Shown here piece by piece: positions 59,570 to 64,000 of a stretch of 64,000 nucleotides of DNA. The translations under genes and the position numbers were made by a program. Below the pieces are notes generated by a model, which saw only the letters and a program-made list of their open reading frames with translations, ran no database searches and was not told where the DNA came from. This DNA comes from an uncultured Halomonas sp. (GTDB lineage: Bacteria > Pseudomonadota > Gammaproteobacteria > Pseudomonadales > Halomonadaceae), in NCBI RefSeq assembly GCF_946887195.1, contig NZ_CAMPKE010000010.1:62001-126000 (forward strand). Direction: 5' to 3'. The first letter of the stretch is position 1, and each line of letters starts with the position of its first letter.

Positions 59570-62500
59570 TCATGCGTGCTGGTCGGTCATGCCGCCACGG
59601 GCATGGCGCGCTTCGCGGCGCAGCGCCAGCTTGCGCACCACAACGTAGAACACCGGCGTCAGCACCAGGCCGAATACCGTCACGCCCAGCATGCCGGCGA
59701 ACACCGCGATGCCCATGGCGTGGCGCATCTCGGCGCCCGCACCGCTGGCCAGCACCAGCGGCACCACGCCAGCGATGAAGGCGAACGACGTCATCAAGAT
59801 CGGGCGCAGCCGCAAGCGCGCGGCTTCGAGCACGGCTGCCAGCGGATCGGCCCCTTCGCTTTCCTTCGCGCGGGCGAACTCCACGATCAGGATCGCGTTC
59901 TTGGCAGCCAGGCCGACCAGCACCACGAAACCGATCTGCGTGAAGATGTTGTTGTCGCCCCCAGAGAGCCAGACGCCGGCGATCGCCGAGAGCAGCGCCA
60001 TGGGTGCAATCAGCAGCACAGCGAACGGCAGCGACCAACTGTTGTACTGGGCCGCCAGGAACAGGAAGGCGAGCAGCACCGCCAGCGCGAAGATGTAGAT
60101 CGCCGTGTTGCCAACCCGTTTTTCCTGGAAAGTCAGGTCCGTCCATTCGTAGGTCATACCGTCCGGCAGCGATTCGCTCACGATCTTCTCAATCGCGGCG
60201 GTGGCCTGGCCGGACGAGTAGCCCGGCGCTGGCCCGCCGCTGATGTCGGCCGAGGGAAAGCCGTTGTAATGCATCACCCGGTCGGGGCCGGAACTGCGCT
60301 CGATGGTCGCGATCGCGCTCAGCGGGATCATGTCGCCCGCTGCATTGCGCACCTTGAGCATGCCTATGTCCTCAGCCTGCATGCGGAACTGCGCATCGGC
60401 CTGGGCCATGACCCGGTAGGTGCGACCGAAGCGGTTGAAGTCGTTGACGTAGAGCGAGCCAAGGTTGACCTGCAGGGTGTCGAACACCTCGGTCAGCGAT
60501 ACGCCCTGCGACTTGGCCTTCACCCGGTCGATGTCCACCTGCAACTGCGGCGCATTGGTCTGGAAGCTGGCGAGCATGTTCGCCAGCTCGGGCGCCTGCA
60601 TGGCCTTGCCCATGATCTGGCCCTGTGCCTGCGCAAGCGCCTCGGGACCCAGGCCCGCCCGGTCCTCGATCTGCAGCTTGAAGCCGCCCATCGAACCCAG
60701 GCCCGGCACCGGCGGCGGCGGGAAGATGCCAACGAAGCCGTCCGGGATCTGGCTGAACTTGCCCATGAGCTTGCCCTGGATGGCGAAGGCCGACAGCGAC
60801 GGGTCCTTGCGCTCATCGAAGGGCTTGAGCATGGCGAACATCAGCGCGGTGTTCGGCTGGTTCACCGGTCCATTGACCGACAGGCCCGGGAAGGCCACCA
60901 CGCTCTCGACGCCCGGCTCAGCCAGTGCGATCTTGGTCATCTCCTTGACGACCGCCTCGGTGCGATCCAGCGAGGCGCCGGTCGGAAGCTGGGCGATGCC
61001 CACGAGATAGTACTTGTCCTGGGCCGGCACGAAGCCCGCAGGCACCTTGTGGAAGCCCAGCCAGGTCAGGCCCAGGAAGCCGACGTAGAGCAGCAGCACG
61101 ATGGCGCTGCCGCGCACCGCGCGGCGCACGCCCCCGACGTAGGAATTCGAGGCGCGATCGAAGAAGCGGTTGAAGCGGCGGAAGAAGCCGCCGAACACGC
61201 CGTCGATGATGCGCGTGAGACGATCGGGCTTGGCCGCGCCGTGGTGCGGCTTGAGCAGGATGGCGGCCAGCGCTGGCGACAGCGTAAGCGAGTTGATCGC
61301 CGACAGGATGGTCGAGAACGCGATGGTCAGCGCGAACTGGCGATAGAACTCGCCCTGCAGCCCCGACAGGAACGCCGAGGGGATGAAGACCGCTGCCAGC
61401 ACCGAGGTGATGGCCAGGATCGGGCCAGTCACTTCATCCATCGCCTTGCGCGCCGCATCCTTGGGCGATTCGCCCAGCGCCATGTGGCGCTCCACGTTCT
61501 CCACCACCACGATGGCGTCATCCACCACGATGCCGATGGAGAGCACGAGGCCAAACAGCGACAGCGTGTTCAGCGAGAAGCCGAACATGTGCATCACCGC
61601 GAACGTGCCGACCAGCGAGACCGGCACGGCGATCAGTGGAATGATCGACGCGCGCCAAGATTGCAGGAACAGCACCACCACGATCACCACCAGGAGGATG
61701 GCCTCCAGCAGCGTGACGGCGACGGACTGGAGCGAGGCGCGCACGAAGACTGTGGGGTCGTAGGCGATCTTGTACTCGATGCCTTCGGGGAACTTGGCCT
61801 GCAGCCGCTCCATCGTCGCGCGCACCGCGCTGGACGTGTCCAGGGCATTGGAGCCGGGCGTCATCAGGATTTGCAGGCCGACCGCGTTCTCGCCGTCGAG
61901 CTGGCCGCGCATGGTGTAGTTGTCCGAGCCCAGTTCCGTTCCAGGCGTGCGACGTCGCGCAGGCGGGTCACCTGGCCGTTGGCGCCGGCCTTGATCACGA
62001 TGTCGCCGAACTGCTCTTCGGTGGTCAGGCGCCCCAGCGCATTGACGCTGACCTGGAAGGCGGCCGACGCATTCGGCTGCTGGCCGATCGAGCCGGCTGC
62101 GACCTGCACGTTCTGCTCGCGGATGGCGGCGACCACATCGCTGGCGGTCATGCCCCGCGATGCGACCTTCTCGGGGTCGAGCCAGACGCGCATTGCGTAC
62201 TCGCCTTCACCGCCGATGATCACGTTGGCGATGCCCGGCAGGCGCGCCAGTTCGTCGCGCACGTTGAGCATCGCGTAGTTGGACACGTACAGCGGGTCGT
62301 AGCGGTCCCCCGGCGAGAGCATATGCACCACCATGAGAATATCGGGCGCGGTCTTGTCGGTGACCACGCCGATGCGCTGGACCTCGGGCGGCAACCGGGG
62401 CAGCGCGCGTGAGACGCGGTTCTGCACCTGGATCTGCGCGACGTCGGGGTCGATGTGCTGCTCGAACGAGATGGTCAGCACCATCCGCCCGTCCGTGGAC

Positions 62501-62751
62501 ATCTGGGACTGCATGTACATCATGCCTTCCACGCCGTTGACCGCCTGCTCCAGCGGCGATGCCACGGTGTCGGCGATCACCTGCGGGTTGGCGCCGGGAT
62601 AGCTGGCGGTGACCTGCACCGTCGGCGGCGTGACCTGGGGGTACTCGCTCAGGGGGAGCTGGAAATAGCTGATCGCGCCCGCGATCAGCATCAGCACCGA
62701 CAGGACGATGGCGAAGATCGGCCGGTTGATGAAGAAGCGGGGGAAATTCAT
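59570..62751 (-). pseudogene. RND efflux pump (MexF/HAE1 type), broken by 5-bp duplication
   Basis: The N-terminal part (62751 to about 61943) reads MNFPRFFINRPIFAIVLSVL, EQAVNGVEGMMYMQSQ and the porter-domain sequence normally. The C-terminal part (up to stop 59570) contains GIVVDDAIVVVENVERH, the proton-relay Asp pair, and the remaining helices. They are in different frames; the break coincides with a GGAAC tandem duplication (GTTCC twice at 61933-61942 on the plus strand). Without one unit the frame reads RLELGSDNYTMRGQLDGE, the normal MexF-like sequence. The intact protein would be about 1058 residues. Confidence 0.85.
61933..61942. repeat. GTTCC tandem duplication (frameshifting)
   Basis: Two adjacent GTTCC units. 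Removal of one restores the RND reading frame. Confidence 0.85.
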
Positions 62752-64000
62752 TTGCGGGCCTCCGCCGAGCCGGCCGCGCCGTCAGCCTTGGCGGGGTCCG
62801 CGCCACCGGCCTTGGCAGGCGCCGCAGCGGGAGCCGGAGCGTTTGCCGCAGCCTTGGTCGCGCCGGTCGCGCCGGCGGCCGGTGCCGCGGGCGCCTGCAT
62901 GGGCACCATGCGCGGCGTGACCGCCATGCCGGGGCGCACGAGGCCCTTGATGATGATCTTCTCACCGGCCTGCAGGCCGCCGTTGATGACGCGCAGCCCG
63001 TCCACCACCGGCCCCAGTTCGATGGGCCGGTACTGGGCCTGGTTGTTCTCGCCCACGACCAGCACGTAGTTGCGCCCTTGGTCGGTGCCCACGGCCTGAT
63101 CGTCGATCAGGACGGCCTCGCGCGCCGCGCCGGTGGACAGCTTGGCCCGGGCGAACATGCCGGGTGCCATGCGCCCATCCGGGTTGGGCACAACGGCGCG
63201 CGCGCGGATCGTGCCGGTGCTTCGGTCAATGGTGTTGCCCACGAAGTCGAGCGCGCCCCTGTGCGGGAAACCCTTGTCCGTGGTCAGCCCGACCTGCACG
63301 GGCAGCGAAGCCTTGCTACCGGCGCCCGCAGCGGGCCGCGAGCGGCTGACGACGTTGAGATAGGTGGCCTCATCAATGTCGAAGTACACGTGCAACGGGT
63401 CGATGGATACGATCGTGGTCAGCAGCGTGGCCGCGCCGGCGCCGCCACCGCTGACCAAGTTGCCCTCGGTCACGAGCACGCGGTCGACGCGCCCGGCGAT
63501 GGGCGCAGTGACGCGGGCGTAGGACAGGTCCAGCTGAGCCGCAGCAACGGCGGCCTTAGCCGCCTGCACCTGAGCCTGGCGCGCGTTGCGTGCGGAGGCG
63601 GCATCGTCATAGGTCTTGCGCGCGACGGCGCCGGTCGCCACCAGGCGCTCGGCGCGGTCAAAGTCGGCCTGGGCCTGGCTGGCCAGCACCTCGGCCTGAC
63701 GCAGTTGCGCCACGGCCGTGTCGAGCGCAACCTGGAACGGCCTCGGGTCGATCTGGAACAGCAGTTGGCCCTTGCGCACGAGGCTACCTTCGGGAACGCT
63801 CACCGCATCGACGGCGCCGCCGACCCGCGAGCGCAGCTCGACGGTCTTGGGCGCGGCCAGGAAGCCGGTGTACTCGGCCGATGGCGCGACCGTGCGGGTA
63901 ATGACCTCGGCCACGGGCACCTGCGGCGCCATCGGCGCGCCCGCCGGGGGCGCCGCGGCCTTGCCCTCGTCCTTGGCGTCGCGGGCAGCGATCGCTATCC
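62748..64000 (-). CDS. RND periplasmic adaptor (MFP, MexE-like), 5' end outside window
   Basis: The frame is open to the window edge (about 417 codons visible). It has the adaptor-protein order: a barrel/lipoyl N-terminal part (VELRSRVGGAVDAVSVPEGSLVRKGQLLFQIDPRPF in broken form), a coiled-coil hairpin rich in Ala/Gln/Arg, the second lipoyl half (APIAGRVDRVLVTEGNLVSGG), a beta-barrel domain and an Ala/Lys/Pro-rich tail. It links the pump with the outer-membrane channel. Its stop overlaps the pump start by 4 nt (ATGA). Confidence 0.9.
   Translation of the reverse strand, partial: IAIAARDAKDEGKAAAPPAGAPMAPQVPVAEVITRTVAPSAEYTGFLAAPKTVELRSRVGGAVDAVSVPEGSLVRKGQLLFQIDPRPFQVALDTAVAQLRQAEVLASQAQADFDRAERLVATGAVARKTYDDAASARNARQAQVQAAKAAVAAAQLDLSYARVTAPIAGRVDRVLVTEGNLVSGGGAGAATLLTTIVSIDPLHVYFDIDEATYLNVVSRSRPAAGAGSKASLPVQVGLTTDKGFPHRGALDFVGNTIDRSTGTIRARAVVPNPDGRMAPGMFARAKLSTGAAREAVLIDDQAVGTDQGRNYVLVVGENNQAQYRPIELGPVVDGLRVINGGLQAGEKIIIKGLVRPGMAVTPRMVPMQAPAAPAAGATGATKAAANAPAPAAAPAKAGGADPAKADGAAGSAEARK

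Noticed and set aside
61860..61950. Programmed ribosomal frameshift in the RND gene
   Set aside because: There is no slippery heptamer or downstream structure; a 5-bp tandem duplication explains the break exactly.
59531..62278. 915-codon plus-strand open frame
   Set aside because: Antisense to the RND pump; His/Arg/Gln-rich shadow with no recognisable domain.

Overview
This GC-rich window looks like the conserved core plus part of the cargo of an integrating conjugative element (ICE) of the ICEclc / PAGI-2 class, in a beta- or gammaproteobacterial host (Pseudomonas, Achromobacter, Stenotrophomonas or a relative; the sequence does not decide which). The evidence is the near-complete, colinear set of ICE families: DUF2857, STY4528, PFL_4669, DUF3158, ICE-type SSB, TopB, DUF3577, DUF3275, PFL_4693 to PFL_4711, a TraD coupling protein, TraG and a MobH/TraI relaxase. 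No integrase, att site or IS element is in the window, and the element runs off both ends.

Layout. 0-6.1 kb: replication/maintenance module (DUF2857 end, STY4528, PFL_4669, DUF3158, SSB, topoisomerase III), with three copies of a perfect palindrome in its gaps. 6.6-22.5 kb: a cytosine methyltransferase, an adenine-methyltransferase-like protein, an SNF2-type helicase and about a dozen small unknown or DUF genes. Nearly every one has its own structured leader, and several leaders are terminator-like hairpins lying directly on the ribosome binding site. Five copies of a four-hairpin RNA-like element with compensatory base changes precede five genes. 22.6-43.9 kb: the G-type type IV secretion genes, mostly in translationally coupled operons. 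They are interrupted at 28.7-29.6 kb by an AT-rich, opposite-strand gene for a PD-(D/E)XK (Mrr-like) protein, a likely defence cargo gene. 43.9-47.8 kb: DUF3742, a RES/Xre toxin-antitoxin pair on the minus strand, a possible oriT region and the relaxase.

47.9-64 kb is cargo. It holds an extra kdsA, a glutaredoxin plus a tandem DUF305 protein behind a CueR-like 19-bp-spacer promoter, a FadR-type regulator with a divergent SnoaL-like gene, and a ClbS/DfsB-like protein. A MFS gene is split by a 2.7-kb AT-rich insert (MerA-like flavoprotein plus TetR regulator) that is bracketed by 807-bp direct repeats. Last comes a MexEF-OprN-like RND efflux operon whose pump gene is broken by a 5-bp tandem duplication; the MerR gene beside it is frameshifted at a homopolymer.

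How the parts work together: the left genes would replicate and stabilise the excised element, TraI would nick at oriT, TraD would deliver the strand, and the PFL_46xx/47xx proteins would build the transfer channel. A shared ATTGTTTGCTG-like box about 55 bp before four operon-leading genes suggests coordinated activation. The cargo adds metal/redox handling, drug efflux and probable phage or plasmid defence. The strongest candidates for something new are the dispersed RNA element family and the lone nuclease gene inside the transfer operon.
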